A DNA stretch of 64,000 nt from Acidipila sp. EB88 (GTDB lineage Bacteria > Acidobacteriota > Terriglobia > Terriglobales > Acidobacteriaceae), in contig NZ_QWEV01000005.1 of NCBI RefSeq assembly GCF_003858395.1, forward strand, positions 620,001-684,000. Reading direction: 5' to 3'. Positions 17,536 through 25,817 of the stretch are shown here, piece by piece (position 1 is the first letter of the stretch; each line of letters starts with the position of its first letter). The notes under the pieces are model-generated. The model was not told the origin of the DNA. It saw only the letters and a program-made list of their open reading frames with translations, and made no database searches. The position numbers and the translations under genes are program-made.

Positions 17536-18810
17536 ATGACAGAACCGAACGAAACGAAGACCGTTGCTACCGTCCCTGAACAGCCAGAAGCCAAGACACC
17601 GCTTCGCAAGAGTATGCCCGTCGTGGTCGCTCTGGTTGTCATCGTGGGTCTCATAGGAATTGCGAACGTCTCCAGTCTCCTGAGCGGCAACAAGAAGGCC
17701 GCACCCCAGAGTGCGCTCACTATGAGCCCCACCACTCCCAACGCCCAGCAGGTGTCGAGCTTCGAGACGCAGCAGCAGAACCAGGCGAAGCACGACGCGG
17801 AGGAGTTGCAGCGCCAGCAGGCGCTCGCTAAGGCAATGCAGGAACTCGAGCAGGAGCAGTCCGTGCCCGGCCCGGAGTCCGCAGGAACGCCCCCGATGAC
17901 TGCGGCACAGCGAGAGCAGATTTACGGCAGCAGTCCGAACGCGCCTCAGCAGACTTCGAATATGTCCGAGGCGCACGCTGAGGCTAAGCAGAGACGACTT
18001 GCCATCCAGAAACAGGCACAGGACGCGCAGAACAGTGACACGGTCGCTATCGACTTCTCTCATGAGGGCACGGCGCCGCTGACAGCGGTCAAGGCCGCCA
18101 GCATTCAGGCTACGGACAAGGAGGCCGGAGAGGAAACCGCGGGCAAGCCGCAATCGAAAGAGGCCGCATCCACCCCGTCTGCGAAGAATGATCCCATGTC
18201 GTCATACAGCTTCGACCAGTACGACGGGCAGCTCTATCGCATCTTCGAAGGCACAGTTCTCGAAGGCGTCGTCACCAACCACATCGACGGTGGCCTCTCC
18301 GGCCCCATCCTCGTGATGCTGACGACGGACTACTACTCGCACGATCATCAGCAGTTGCTCATGCCCCAGGGCACACGTCTGATCGGCTCCGTGCAAGCTG
18401 TCGGCAATGCCCAGCAACGGAAGATGTTTGTGACCTTTCATCGCGCTGTCTGCCCGGACGGATTTTCGCTCGACTTCGACAAGTATGTCGGTCTCGACCA
18501 AATCGGTACAACAGGTCTTGCGACCAAGGTCGACCACGGCTACTTGATGGCTTTTGGCGCCGCGGCAGCTATCGGTGGGCTAGGTGGCTTGGCACAGATT
18601 GGGAACAACGCCAGCATCCTCACGCCTTCGGCCCAAATCCGTGAGGGTATATCCGAACAGTCGGCAGCCGAAGGCGAGCAGGTACTCAACCACTTCCTGA
18701 ACCGTCTGCCGGTCATCACGCTGAAAGAAGGATCGCGCGCCCGTGTCTACATCGGTCGCGACATCCTGATTCCGTCTTACGCGGAACATCGCGTCAATCC
18801 CACGCTGTAG
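17536..18810 (+). CDS. virB10: VirB10/TrbI envelope-spanning channel protein
   Basis: 424 residues: a short cytoplasmic tail, one membrane helix (MPVVVALVVIVGLIGIANV), a Gln/Ala/Pro-rich periplasmic linker (residues 60-220), then the TrbI C-terminal domain (YRIFEGTVLEGVVTNHIDGG, VMLTTDYYSHDHQQLLMPQG, and RVYIGRDILIPSY at the end). It couples inner-membrane ATPases to the outer-membrane pore. It is flanked by virB9 and a small membrane protein gene with AGGAGG spacing. Confidence 0.92.
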   Translation: MTEPNETKTVATVPEQPEAKTPLRKSMPVVVALVVIVGLIGIANVSSLLSGNKKAAPQSALTMSPTTPNAQQVSSFETQQQNQAKHDAEELQRQQALAKAMQELEQEQSVPGPESAGTPPMTAAQREQIYGSSPNAPQQTSNMSEAHAEAKQRRLAIQKQAQDAQNSDTVAIDFSHEGTAPLTAVKAASIQATDKEAGEETAGKPQSKEAASTPSAKNDPMSSYSFDQYDGQLYRIFEGTVLEGVVTNHIDGGLSGPILVMLTTDYYSHDHQQLLMPQGTRLIGSVQAVGNAQQRKMFVTFHRAVCPDGFSLDFDKYVGLDQIGTTGLATKVDHGYLMAFGAAAAIGGLGGLAQIGNNASILTPSAQIREGISEQSAAEGEQVLNHFLNRLPVITLKEGSRARVYIGRDILIPSYAEHRVNPTL

Positions 18811-18824
18811 CGAAAGGAGGAGTC

Positions 18825-19028
18825 ATGATGCTTGCCCGTTCGTACCAACTGCTCGCCGCCGGAGTTGCAGTGTGCCTGGGAGGAACGCTGTTCGTCGGCG
18901 TGGGTGGTGCATCTTCATTGGCACGAGCGGGCGAGGCCTCGCTTGAGTTTGTCGGCAACCTCATCGAAAGCGTTCACGATTTGCCTCTCTCGGAACGCCT
19001 CGACCCGACGTATCCCCACTGCTTCTGA
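18825..19028 (+). CDS. Small membrane or exported protein in the T4SS operon
   Basis: 67 residues from ATG 18825 with AAAGGAGGAG upstream. One hydrophobic stretch (YQLLAAGVAVCLGGTLFVGV) precedes an amphipathic tail. The Cys in AVCLG is not in a good lipobox (Val at -1), so a VirB7 lipoprotein role is only a possibility. It lies between virB10 and virB5, where VirB7- or TrbK-like entry-exclusion proteins are often encoded. Confidence 0.6.
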   Translation: MMLARSYQLLAAGVAVCLGGTLFVGVGGASSLARAGEASLEFVGNLIESVHDLPLSERLDPTYPHCF

Positions 19029-19049
19029 CAACCAAGTATTGGAGCGTCT

Positions 19050-19835
19050 ATGAAGATCCAACTCAAACATCCGCGCAGATGGCTTATCGGAGGAGGTTTA
19101 CTCCTTTTGACAGCCACTCCGAGCTTCGCGCTCTTCGGTATCGGTGACATCGTCTTCGATCCGACCAGCTACGCCAGCCTCGTCTCCCAACTGACGACGA
19201 TCGAATCCCAGTACAAGATGCTCCAGAACAACATCGAGCACTTCAGCCTGAAGCAGCAGTGGCAAACCACGCTGACTGCACTCAAAAACGTGAACGTCGC
19301 CAATATGTTTGGCGAGACGAATGGCATGACGGTTGCGTTCAACACTAATTCGTCGTCCGCATCGACGACGGCATGGAAGACAGCTACGACGCCGGTCAGC
19401 TCCAACGTCTCAACCTACTTCTCCGGCCAGAATGTGGGAAGTCCGCAGATGTCGCAGCTTGCCATGGTTGAGATGTCTGATTCCATCTCGCCGGATTGCA
19501 TCACGGCGGTTGGCGCATACCGCGCCGCCCGCACGCAGAACACGACAGCGAACAGCAGCCTGATGGCGAACCAGCTTGATGGCACCAGTACAACGAACAG
19601 CGAGGTCCAGCAGTTGAACCTGCTGAACGCAGCCGAAGCTCAGAAGATGAGCGAGATGCAGAACCAGGGCGCGCTGCAGGCTTGCCTCGCTTCGCAGATG
19701 GCAGTCCAGAACATGGAGCGCCGGAACGCGGCTGCTACCGACCTCAATACCGCCGCCTTCGTCCAGCAGCAGCGCTCCATCAATGATTTGAGCGCCAGCA
19801 ACGAAAGCAACACGTGGCAGACCTACCTGCCGTAA
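19050..19835 (+). CDS. virB5: VirB5/TrbJ-type pilus-tip protein
   Basis: 261 residues with a signal peptide (GGGLLLLTATPSFALF). The mature N-terminus (FGIGDIVFDPTSYASLVSQL) and the following coiled segments (TTIESQYKMLQNNIEHFSLK) match TrbJ/VirB5 proteins, which form the tip of the conjugative pilus. The central part is Thr/Ser/Asn-rich. The protein ends in NESNTWQTYLP, a tail closely repeated at the end of the next small protein. It is followed 9 bp later by that gene. Confidence 0.85.
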   Translation: MKIQLKHPRRWLIGGGLLLLTATPSFALFGIGDIVFDPTSYASLVSQLTTIESQYKMLQNNIEHFSLKQQWQTTLTALKNVNVANMFGETNGMTVAFNTNSSSASTTAWKTATTPVSSNVSTYFSGQNVGSPQMSQLAMVEMSDSISPDCITAVGAYRAARTQNTTANSSLMANQLDGTSTTNSEVQQLNLLNAAEAQKMSEMQNQGALQACLASQMAVQNMERRNAAATDLNTAAFVQQQRSINDLSASNESNTWQTYLP

Positions 19836-19844
19836 TGGAGCCGC

Positions 19845-20051
19845 ATGCTGAAACTCTTGAACACGAAGTTACTCTTTGCAATCCTTGCGGCGCTGGCGGT
19901 GATCGCTGGCGCTGCGATCTACCAACGCCATGAAGCGGAAAGGCGAAAGCAGGCAGACATAGAGTTTCGTCAGCGTGTGGAAACTGCCAAGAAGAAGCAC
20001 AACGCCGCCGCCGGCAATGAAGGCAAGACTTGGACCACCTATATCCCCTAA
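19845..20051 (+). CDS. Small membrane-anchored protein with VirB5-like tail
   Basis: 68 residues. An N-terminal membrane helix (LLFAILAALAVIAGAAIYQ) is followed by a basic, helical stretch (RHEAERRKQADIEFRQRVE) and the tail NEGKTWTTYIP. That tail resembles the last 11 residues of the upstream VirB5. TrbK/EexN-like exclusion proteins have similar size and position, but there is no lipobox, so the function is open. Overall it looks like an intact, translated gene within the operon. Confidence 0.6.
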   Translation: MLKLLNTKLLFAILAALAVIAGAAIYQRHEAERRKQADIEFRQRVETAKKKHNAAAGNEGKTWTTYIP

Positions 20052-20069
20052 ACCAACCGGGAGATCACC

Positions 20070-20987
20070 ATGAGCATCGCCGTTCTCGCACAAGCACTAC
20101 CGAGCGCAAGTTCGGGTATGAACTGGCTCTACCAGTTCACGAACAACCTCACCAATCTGACCACGCAGAACGGCGGCGCGTTGACGCAATTAGGCATCAC
20201 CGAACTGAGTGCCATCGCGTTCTTCCAGCTTGTCAGCATGGTGGTGAACTGGAATACGAGTGCGATGACGCTGCGCTTTCATACGCACCAGGTTCGCGCG
20301 GGCGACATGACGAACTTCCTCATGAAGCTGATTATCTGCAGCCTCCTCATCAATTACTGGGTGACGCCGTTCCCCGGAGCCAGTTTCGGGATCAACCATT
20401 TCTTTTCATACATCGCTCAGGCGATGGTTGCCGCCTTCGATCAGAACTCGCTGGATCAATTACTCCAGCTCCTCAAAACGGCTGGCGATGGAACGGCGGT
20501 GCCGTCCTTCACCGCGCCGGTTCAGATCCTCTGCTACGTGCTCGTCCAGATAATGCTTGGACTCGCCTCCGCGATTCTGTTCGTCATTAATTGCAGCGCC
20601 TTCATCCTGTATGGCGTGACCGCTCTCTTCGGCCCTGTCTTCGTCCCGCTGCTTATGACGCAGACCTTTCGTGCGAAATTCTTTCACTTCCTCGATGTCC
20701 TCATCAGCTTCGCCATGATTAGAGCAGTGGCCGCCGCGTTCATCTACGTTTGGGCCGGCTTCATGAACGGCTTCCTTCAGCAGACCTTCAACGGCAACTA
20801 TTCGATGGACATGTGGATCGCGAATCTTATCCCTTGCTTGATGGTTTTCGTCGCGTTCATCATCAATATGTTGTTCATTCCGAGCATGACGCAGGCCATC
20901 TTCGGCGGCGCGGCTGGCATGGCGGGAAGCATAGGGAACGCGATCGGGAAGTTGGCATCTACAGCGGCAGTGGCAGGAGGAGCCTAA
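20070..20987 (+). CDS. virB6: VirB6/TrbL polytopic inner-membrane protein
   Basis: 305 residues with about six hydrophobic segments, including LSAIAFFQLVSMVVNW, NFLMKLIICSLLINYWV, YVLVQIMLGLASAILFVIN and IPCLMVFVAFIINMLFI, and a Gly/Ala-rich C-terminus. Length and topology fit TrbL/VirB6, the inner-membrane part of the DNA channel. The GGAG-preceded ATG at 20070 is 18 bp after the previous gene, and the stop touches the next ATG. Confidence 0.85.
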   Translation: MSIAVLAQALPSASSGMNWLYQFTNNLTNLTTQNGGALTQLGITELSAIAFFQLVSMVVNWNTSAMTLRFHTHQVRAGDMTNFLMKLIICSLLINYWVTPFPGASFGINHFFSYIAQAMVAAFDQNSLDQLLQLLKTAGDGTAVPSFTAPVQILCYVLVQIMLGLASAILFVINCSAFILYGVTALFGPVFVPLLMTQTFRAKFFHFLDVLISFAMIRAVAAAFIYVWAGFMNGFLQQTFNGNYSMDMWIANLIPCLMVFVAFIINMLFIPSMTQAIFGGAAGMAGSIGNAIGKLASTAAVAGGA

Positions 20988-21173
20988 ATGTTCTGGTATC
21001 TCATGGATGTTCTCGCATTGAAGAAGCTCGGTTTGGCCCGACCTCTTCGGTACCTATTCCTGCTATTCTTCGCCGCTTGCTTAGCTGTGGGTGTCGTTTA
21101 CGCCCTCGTCGTCTTTCACGCCGTCTCGGAAAGGAGCAACAGCCCTCATGTCAGCACACACCGCCCACATTGA
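20988..21173 (+). CDS. Small membrane protein preceding virB8
   Basis: 61 residues, beginning at the ATG immediately after the virB6 stop and overlapping the virB8 start by 26 bp. One clear membrane helix (LRYLFLLFFAACLAVGVVYALVV split around Cys) follows a short basic segment. No family is recognised. The tight packing between virB6 and virB8 suggests a real, translationally coupled component of the transfer complex. Confidence 0.55.
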   Translation: MFWYLMDVLALKKLGLARPLRYLFLLFFAACLAVGVVYALVVFHAVSERSNSPHVSTHRPH

Positions 21174-21954
21174 ATCGTCGCTTACGCCGGAGCAGGCGTT
21201 GCTCACGGACCGCATCGGCATTGAGGTCTATTCCTCTCACTACGCGGAGCGCAAAGCGTACCGCTTGATCATTGGCTGCGGAGCCGTCCTTCTCTGCGGA
21301 TCGATGTGGTTGAACTTCTCTCTGGCGCATCGCCCCATCGCCAATCGCTATGTGCGTATCGACGAGATGGGCCGGGCACAGGCGATCCAGTACAGCGACC
21401 TGAATTACAGCCCGCGAGAGGGCGAAGTCCGCACCTATCTTACCGATTGGGCCAACTACCGCTTTACCATCAGTCGTGACCTGATTGCGAAGAAGTATCC
21501 GCTGAACTACTACTTCCTGTCGCAGCCCCTGGCGGCACAGCTCATGGGCTCGGACAATCAGAACCATCTGGTCTCTCAAGTCACCAGCGGGCAGATCGAG
21601 TCGAGTGATGTGCAGGTTCGGAATGTCACGATCACATCCATGTCTGAGGAGACCGTCCAGGGAGCGCGCGTAGCTCGTGGGTCTGCGCTCATCACGCTGG
21701 ACAAGATTTACTCAGAGCATGCGTCTCATGATCCGCGCACGGAACATTGGCTGCTGTCCGCGACCTATTACCTGAACCCCAAGCAGGTCAGCGATCAGGC
21801 GAAGATTTTCCCGCAGTATGAGTTCGTCAATCCGCTTGGATTGACCATTACTGAGTTCCACGAAAACCGTGTCTCAGTCGATATCCAGGCTCCCGGTACA
21901 ACTGCTACGAATCCGAACGCCATTGTGCAGCCGACAGCGGGAGGAGCGCGATGA
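21148..21954 (+). CDS. virB8: VirB8/TrbF inner-membrane assembly protein
   Basis: 268 residues from ATG 21148, preceded by AAGGAG. A cytoplasmic tail, one membrane helix (YRLIIGCGAVLLCGSMWL) and a periplasmic NTF2-like domain (YVRIDEMGRAQAIQYSDLNY, VRTYLTDWANYRFTI, DPRTEHWLLSATYYLNP) are the TrbF/VirB8 layout. The protein nucleates the translocation channel. Its stop codon overlaps the virB11 start by 4 bp. Confidence 0.88.
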   Translation: MSAHTAHIESSLTPEQALLTDRIGIEVYSSHYAERKAYRLIIGCGAVLLCGSMWLNFSLAHRPIANRYVRIDEMGRAQAIQYSDLNYSPREGEVRTYLTDWANYRFTISRDLIAKKYPLNYYFLSQPLAAQLMGSDNQNHLVSQVTSGQIESSDVQVRNVTITSMSEETVQGARVARGSALITLDKIYSEHASHDPRTEHWLLSATYYLNPKQVSDQAKIFPQYEFVNPLGLTITEFHENRVSVDIQAPGTTATNPNAIVQPTAGGAR

Positions 21955-22919
21955 GCTTTCAGCTCATACTTCCGTTCTTTCCCGAGGAGCTTCGCGCTCT
22001 TCTGTTGGACCCGTCTATCTCGGACTTGATGATTAACGGGACGACTGGAGTCTTCGCGGATCGCGCAGGAGTGGTTGAGCATATTCCGCTCGCCACGGAA
22101 TACACGAATGATCGTCTCCAAGCGGCCATTGAGCGTGTCGCGCGTATCCTCGGTCAGGACCTGACTACGCAGAATCCCATCCTCAATACGCGCTTGCCTG
22201 ACGGCTCTCGCGTGGCCGTGGTGGGGTCTCCTTCGTCGATCAACGGCCCCACCCTCACCGTGCGCAAATTCAACCGCTGGTACACGACGGATGAGTTGGT
22301 GGAAGGTGGCAGCTTTCCTTCGCTGGTACGTGACGACGTTGTGAACCTGATCCTGAAACGGAAGAACGGCATTATCAGCGGTGGAACAGGCTCCGGCAAG
22401 TCGACGTTGATGAAGGCGCTGCTCGACCATGTTCCGCTGTATGAACGTCTCGTCGTCATCGAGCAGCCAGCGGAGTTGAAAGTGGCCCATCCCAATGCAG
22501 TTCGGTGGGAGGCTGTCGCGGCGATTCCAGGCCAAGTAGCCATCTCTCCGAGCCAACTCGTAGCCGCTGCTCTTCGCCATCGTCCGGATCGCATCATCAT
22601 GGGCGAGATACGGGATGAATGCGGCTATGACCTGTTGCAGGCGATGAACACTGGTCACGGCGGAACACTCTCCACACTGCACGCCGACTCGGCGGTTGAT
22701 GCACTGGACAGGCTTGCGGACATGGCGCTCAGTGCCAGAGCAAATTTGGATCAGGCATTTGTCCGGTCGCAGACCGGAAAAGCCGTGGACTTTGTGTTGC
22801 ATTGCGAGCGCGATCACAAGGGCCGCCGACGCGTCCGGGAACTCATTACCGTCTCCGGGTACAGTCACGCCGAACAACGCTTCCTGACGGAGGATATCTA
22901 TCGTGCTTCCGACGCCTAG
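21951..22919 (+). CDS. virB11: VirB11/TrbB traffic ATPase
   Basis: 322 residues. An N-terminal domain with LLDPSISDLMINGT is followed by Walker A GGTGSGKSTLMKAL (about residues 144-157), the Asp box IEQPAELKV, Walker B RPDRIIMGEIRDECGYDLL and the His box TGHGGTLSTLHADSA, the complete set for GspE/VirB11 ATPases. As a hexamer it switches the secretion system between pilus building and DNA export. It is the last gene of the virB block; the next gene is 530 bp away. Confidence 0.93.
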   Translation: MSFQLILPFFPEELRALLLDPSISDLMINGTTGVFADRAGVVEHIPLATEYTNDRLQAAIERVARILGQDLTTQNPILNTRLPDGSRVAVVGSPSSINGPTLTVRKFNRWYTTDELVEGGSFPSLVRDDVVNLILKRKNGIISGGTGSGKSTLMKALLDHVPLYERLVVIEQPAELKVAHPNAVRWEAVAAIPGQVAISPSQLVAAALRHRPDRIIMGEIRDECGYDLLQAMNTGHGGTLSTLHADSAVDALDRLADMALSARANLDQAFVRSQTGKAVDFVLHCERDHKGRRRVRELITVSGYSHAEQRFLTEDIYRASDA

Positions 22920-23451
22920 CGCAAAGACTTCCAGCTAGAGAACCCAACCCGAATCCGAGGTCACTCCAATGGTCTTTCAAGCGGCTCATGCAGCTGCACA
23001 GCCTAACTCGTCTCCAAAAGCGCCCAGCGTGGCATTCCGGGCCTGCCGGACGCAGCGTTATGGGTGCTCGGTGCCGTCTTCAGAGGCGCTCCGTGCCATG
23101 GAGATGTCGGCTGGCAATGTGGGCGTTCTGCACGCCGGGAATCGGTGGGGTGACTTCGGTGCATTGGAGTTCCTTCCGTCCCGTATCCCGTCCTCTACTC
23201 GGGTTCACGCTTCGGGGCCAAACCGGCGCCCTGCGGCTCGGCGTCGTTCTGCTTCGACTAAGTCGCCCCTGCGGGGTCTCGGTTCCTCCCAAAAGAAGTT
23301 TGAAAGCCGCAGCAAAGAACGCTGCTCAAACTTCTTTCGGGCCCCGCCAAGAAAGCACTCCTTGGCGCTTGGGAGCCGGGCCCACTCGCTCGCTTCGCGA
23401 AGGGTGACCCGAGCAGCTTACGGGAATAAACACGAAACGGAGATCACCACC
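22920..23451. other. Structured non-coding region upstream of ssb
   Basis: A 530-bp gap. Its right third is packed with dyads: AAAGAAGTTTGA (23292-23303) pairs with TCAAACTTCTTT (23326-23337) and encloses GCAGC/GCTGC; GCCAAG (23346-23351) pairs with CTTGGC (23361-23366); and CTTCGCGAAG (23393-23402) is a 10-bp palindrome. The left part shows no clear structure. An in-frame extension of ssb through it is Arg/Ser-rich and not protein-like. Possible roles are a long structured leader, a small RNA or a single-strand replication origin. Confidence 0.5.
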
Positions 23452-23826
23452 ATGTACTCAAACAAAGTCATCCTCATCGGATTCCTCGGCAACGACGCAG
23501 AAGTTCGCACCAACAACGACCGCAGCCTCACAACCCTCTCGCTGGCAACCAAGAGCTCCTACAAGAAGGACGGCAAGTACATCGAGCACACCGAATGGCA
23601 CCGTTGCGTCGTCTTCGGCAAGCTCGGGGAGTTTGCCGCCACGCTCAAGAAGGGCGCACACATCCTCGTCGAAGGCGAACTGCGCAGCCGCAAGTACGAG
23701 AGCACGAAGACCAACTCAGAGCAGACCATCTGGGGAATCCGGGTGGACTCGATTCTCAAGCTGGATCGCGCGGCCAAGGCCGCCGTGGAAGACACCGAAG
23801 ACGCTTCCGAGGAAGAGGCCGCATAG
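23452..23826 (+). CDS. ssb: Single-stranded DNA-binding protein
   Basis: 124 residues. The OB fold is complete: NKVILIGFLGNDAEVRTNND, SLATKSSYKKDGKYIEHTEW, HRCVVFGKLGEFAATLKKGA and ILVEGELRSRKYE. The tail is acidic (EDTEDASEEEAA) but lacks the usual DDDIPF end, so interaction with host SSB partners may be reduced. Conjugative elements often carry their own ssb to coat the transferred strand. ATG 23452 lies after ACGGAG. The primase gene follows after about 100 bp. Confidence 0.92.
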   Translation: MYSNKVILIGFLGNDAEVRTNNDRSLTTLSLATKSSYKKDGKYIEHTEWHRCVVFGKLGEFAATLKKGAHILVEGELRSRKYESTKTNSEQTIWGIRVDSILKLDRAAKAAVEDTEDASEEEAA

Positions 23827-23929
23827 GCCACTTCCTCTCATCCGGGGAGTCCGGCATCGAGCCGGACTTCTCCGGCTGCTAAAGCCCCTTGTGATCGCGC
23901 TCGCAAAGAACCTGAACGGAGGTGGAACG

Positions 23930-24874
23930 ATGAACGAAACAGCCAGAGACTTTCTCGCCCGTTGCTTCGCTCCGGGCTTGACGATTGCTCTCCTGCTTCG
24001 CACGGAGAGCCCGGCAAAGACGCAGCAGCGTGTGGTTACGTTGGAACAGGCGCTTGCGCCTCGTTACCTCGGCTGGCTCGCGCATGAGAATCACAACGGC
24101 GCGAACGTCTATGTTGCCGCCAATCCGCTTCGCTCCGGCAGCCGTAAGCGGACCAAGGAGTCTATCGACTCCGTCCGCCATCTTTACCTTGATATCGACG
24201 AAGACGGCGACGCCCGGCTCGCTGCGCTGCGGGCTTCGGATGCGGTGCCTTCGGCAACCACTATCCTCTCGACTTCGCCGAGCAAGTACCAGGTCTTCTG
24301 GCGCGTCGAAGGCTTCGACTTCGAGCAGCAGGAGTTGACTCTCAAGCGGCTTGCCCTTGCCTTCGGCGGCGATCCTGCTTGTACTGATTGCAACCGGGTG
24401 CTTCGCATTCCCGGTTTCCTCAATCGGAAGTATTCTCCCGCGTACTGCGTCACGGTCGAATACGGCAATGATGCTGTGTGGTCTCCCGCTGCCTTTCATC
24501 TGGATTCTCGTGTTCACGACGCCGCGCTGCCGCTTCGCGGTTCCGCGCCCTCTTCCTCTCACAAGGACACGCATTCTGAACATGACTGGGCTTGGGTCTG
24601 TTCCCAGCTTGCATCCGGCAAAGATGCCGGCAAGCTGACGCACGAACTGGCTGCGCGCCGCTCCGATAAAGCCAATCCTCTGTACTACGCCCAGCGGACC
24701 GTTGACGTGGCTTCCGCCCGTCAATGGCTCGTCGAAGGCGCGCCCATCGACGATGTCATCACCATGCTTCATGAGCGCCGCCGCTTTGAGCTTTCTACTG
24801 CACTTTGCTCCGCTCGTGCGCGGGAGATTGCGACCACCGCGCGCCGGATGGTTGCCCGTAGGAAGATCGCCTGA
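23930..24874 (+). CDS. RepB-like DNA primase of the element
   Basis: 314 residues from ATG 23930 with GGAGGTGG upstream. The catalytic block RHLYLDIDEDGD (metal-binding Asp pair), then STSPSKYQVFWRVEGF and DPACTDCNRVLRIPGFLNRK, is the archaeo-eukaryotic-type primase signature seen in RepB-primase proteins of plasmids and ICEs. The C-terminal part is helical with no helicase. It would prime replication of the single strand entering the recipient. It lies between ssb and a small DNA-binding-like gene. Confidence 0.78.
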   Translation: MNETARDFLARCFAPGLTIALLLRTESPAKTQQRVVTLEQALAPRYLGWLAHENHNGANVYVAANPLRSGSRKRTKESIDSVRHLYLDIDEDGDARLAALRASDAVPSATTILSTSPSKYQVFWRVEGFDFEQQELTLKRLALAFGGDPACTDCNRVLRIPGFLNRKYSPAYCVTVEYGNDAVWSPAAFHLDSRVHDAALPLRGSAPSSSHKDTHSEHDWAWVCSQLASGKDAGKLTHELAARRSDKANPLYYAQRTVDVASARQWLVEGAPIDDVITMLHERRRFELSTALCSARAREIATTARRMVARRKIA

Positions 24875-24899
24875 ATTCATCAATCCAAGGAGAACGAAC

Positions 24900-25226
24900 A
24901 TGCCACTACTCGAAGTCATCCAAACCCGTCAGATCAGTGCCTCAATTCGGTTGACTGATTCCACCGCAACGCAGGTCGATCAGTACGCCGCTTTCATCCG
25001 CGCTTCTGCCGACGATGTCGTCGAGCAGGCGCTGTCTTATGTCTTCACAAAAGATCGTGACTTCCAGGAGTTCCTGAAGTCGCCCGAGGCACAGAAGATC
25101 ACGCCAACCCTGCGCATCCGTAAACCAGCCGCGAACGAGGCTGCGGAACCCGGAGTTCGCAAGCCGGTTTCCGCAGCATCTTTGCCGACGCAAGCAGCCG
25201 CATCTGTGGCGGGATCGAAAGCATGA
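24900..25226 (+). CDS. Small protein, possible ribbon-helix-helix DNA binder
   Basis: 108 residues from ATG 24900 with AAGGAG upstream. The N-terminal half (QISASIRLTDSTATQVDQYA, then FIRASADDVVEQALSYVF) has the strand-helix-helix spacing of RHH proteins; the C-terminal half is Ala/Pro-rich and probably disordered. It ends just before the candidate oriT, so it could be a second relaxosome or copy-control protein. The family assignment is tentative. Confidence 0.6.
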   Translation: MPLLEVIQTRQISASIRLTDSTATQVDQYAAFIRASADDVVEQALSYVFTKDRDFQEFLKSPEAQKITPTLRIRKPAANEAAEPGVRKPVSAASLPTQAAASVAGSKA

Positions 25227-25424
25227 TCCCGCTTCAACATCTGTGGCAGAACCACAGCCGTGCTGCGCACGGGAAGAAGATTGACACTCCATCCCTCGGA
25301 TGGTCGTGTTTTTGGCAAGCGCGAAAACGACTGTTTACGCGCTTGTAGTGCAACAGCTTAGCCGCATGCGTAAGACGACAGTTTTCATGAAGAAAACAGT
25401 TGTTTACGCGTCATGGAGGTACCC
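25227..25424 (+). other. Candidate origin of transfer (oriT) with iterated repeats
   Basis: This gap begins with two adjacent hairpins: CTGTGG/CCACAG (25244-25260) and CCGTGC/GCACGG (25261-25275). The 19-bp GAAAACGACTGTTTACGCG at 25323-25341 recurs as GAAAACAGTTGTTTACGCG at 25392-25410 (16 of 19 identical), each half-palindromic around its centre. An inverted GTTTTC (25381-25386) faces the second copy. It lies immediately upstream of an RHH gene, the coupling-protein gene and the relaxase gene, as oriT does in R388. The nic position cannot be assigned. Confidence 0.55.
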
Positions 25425-25814
25425 ATGGACAGCAATCGGTCACAGATTCCGGGCATAGATGTGAGGCTTGCCCGGTCTTCCGGACGCACTGGTCGAGATC
25501 GGATGGCTAACGCCCGTGTCACGGCGAAGGAGCAGAAGGAGCTTCACCGAGCCGCGAACGCAGAGGGCAAATCGCTCAGCGAGTGGGCTCGCGATGTCCT
25601 CTTGCGTGAAGCTCGCCGACCGTCAGGAGACGCGACGTTTACCGAGCTGGTCGCCACCCGCATGTTGCTCGTGAACCTTATCAAACCTCTCGTTCTTGGG
25701 GAGAAGGTCACGGCAGCATGGATTACCGAAGCCATGACGATGGTCCGCAAAGAAAAGTACAAGGCGGCTCGGGAAGTCATGCAACAGTACACCCAACCGA
25801 CAGGAAAGGAGTAA
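25425..25814 (+). CDS. Relaxosome accessory protein, MobC/TrwA-like RHH
   Basis: 129 residues from ATG 25425, which has GGAGG 5 bp upstream (an in-frame ATG at 25413 would overlap that site). The segment VTAKEQKELHRAANAEGKSL followed by SEWARDVLLREA is the RHH motif shared by MobC and TrwA/TraY-like proteins. The C-terminal half is helical. Such proteins bind repeats in oriT, assist nicking and repress their own promoter. Its gene sits between the repeat-rich gap and the coupling-protein gene. Confidence 0.75.
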   Translation: MDSNRSQIPGIDVRLARSSGRTGRDRMANARVTAKEQKELHRAANAEGKSLSEWARDVLLREARRPSGDATFTELVATRMLLVNLIKPLVLGEKVTAAWITEAMTMVRKEKYKAAREVMQQYTQPTGKE

Positions 25815-25817
25815 GAC

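Noticed and set aside
22969..23451. In-frame 160-codon N-terminal extension of ssb
   Set aside because: The OB fold starts at ATG 23452; the extension is low-complexity Arg/Ser and overlaps strong DNA dyads.
25323..25410. CRISPR-like array at the direct repeats
   Set aside because: Only two diverged copies, no spacer regularity and no cas genes; they fit relaxosome-binding repeats better.
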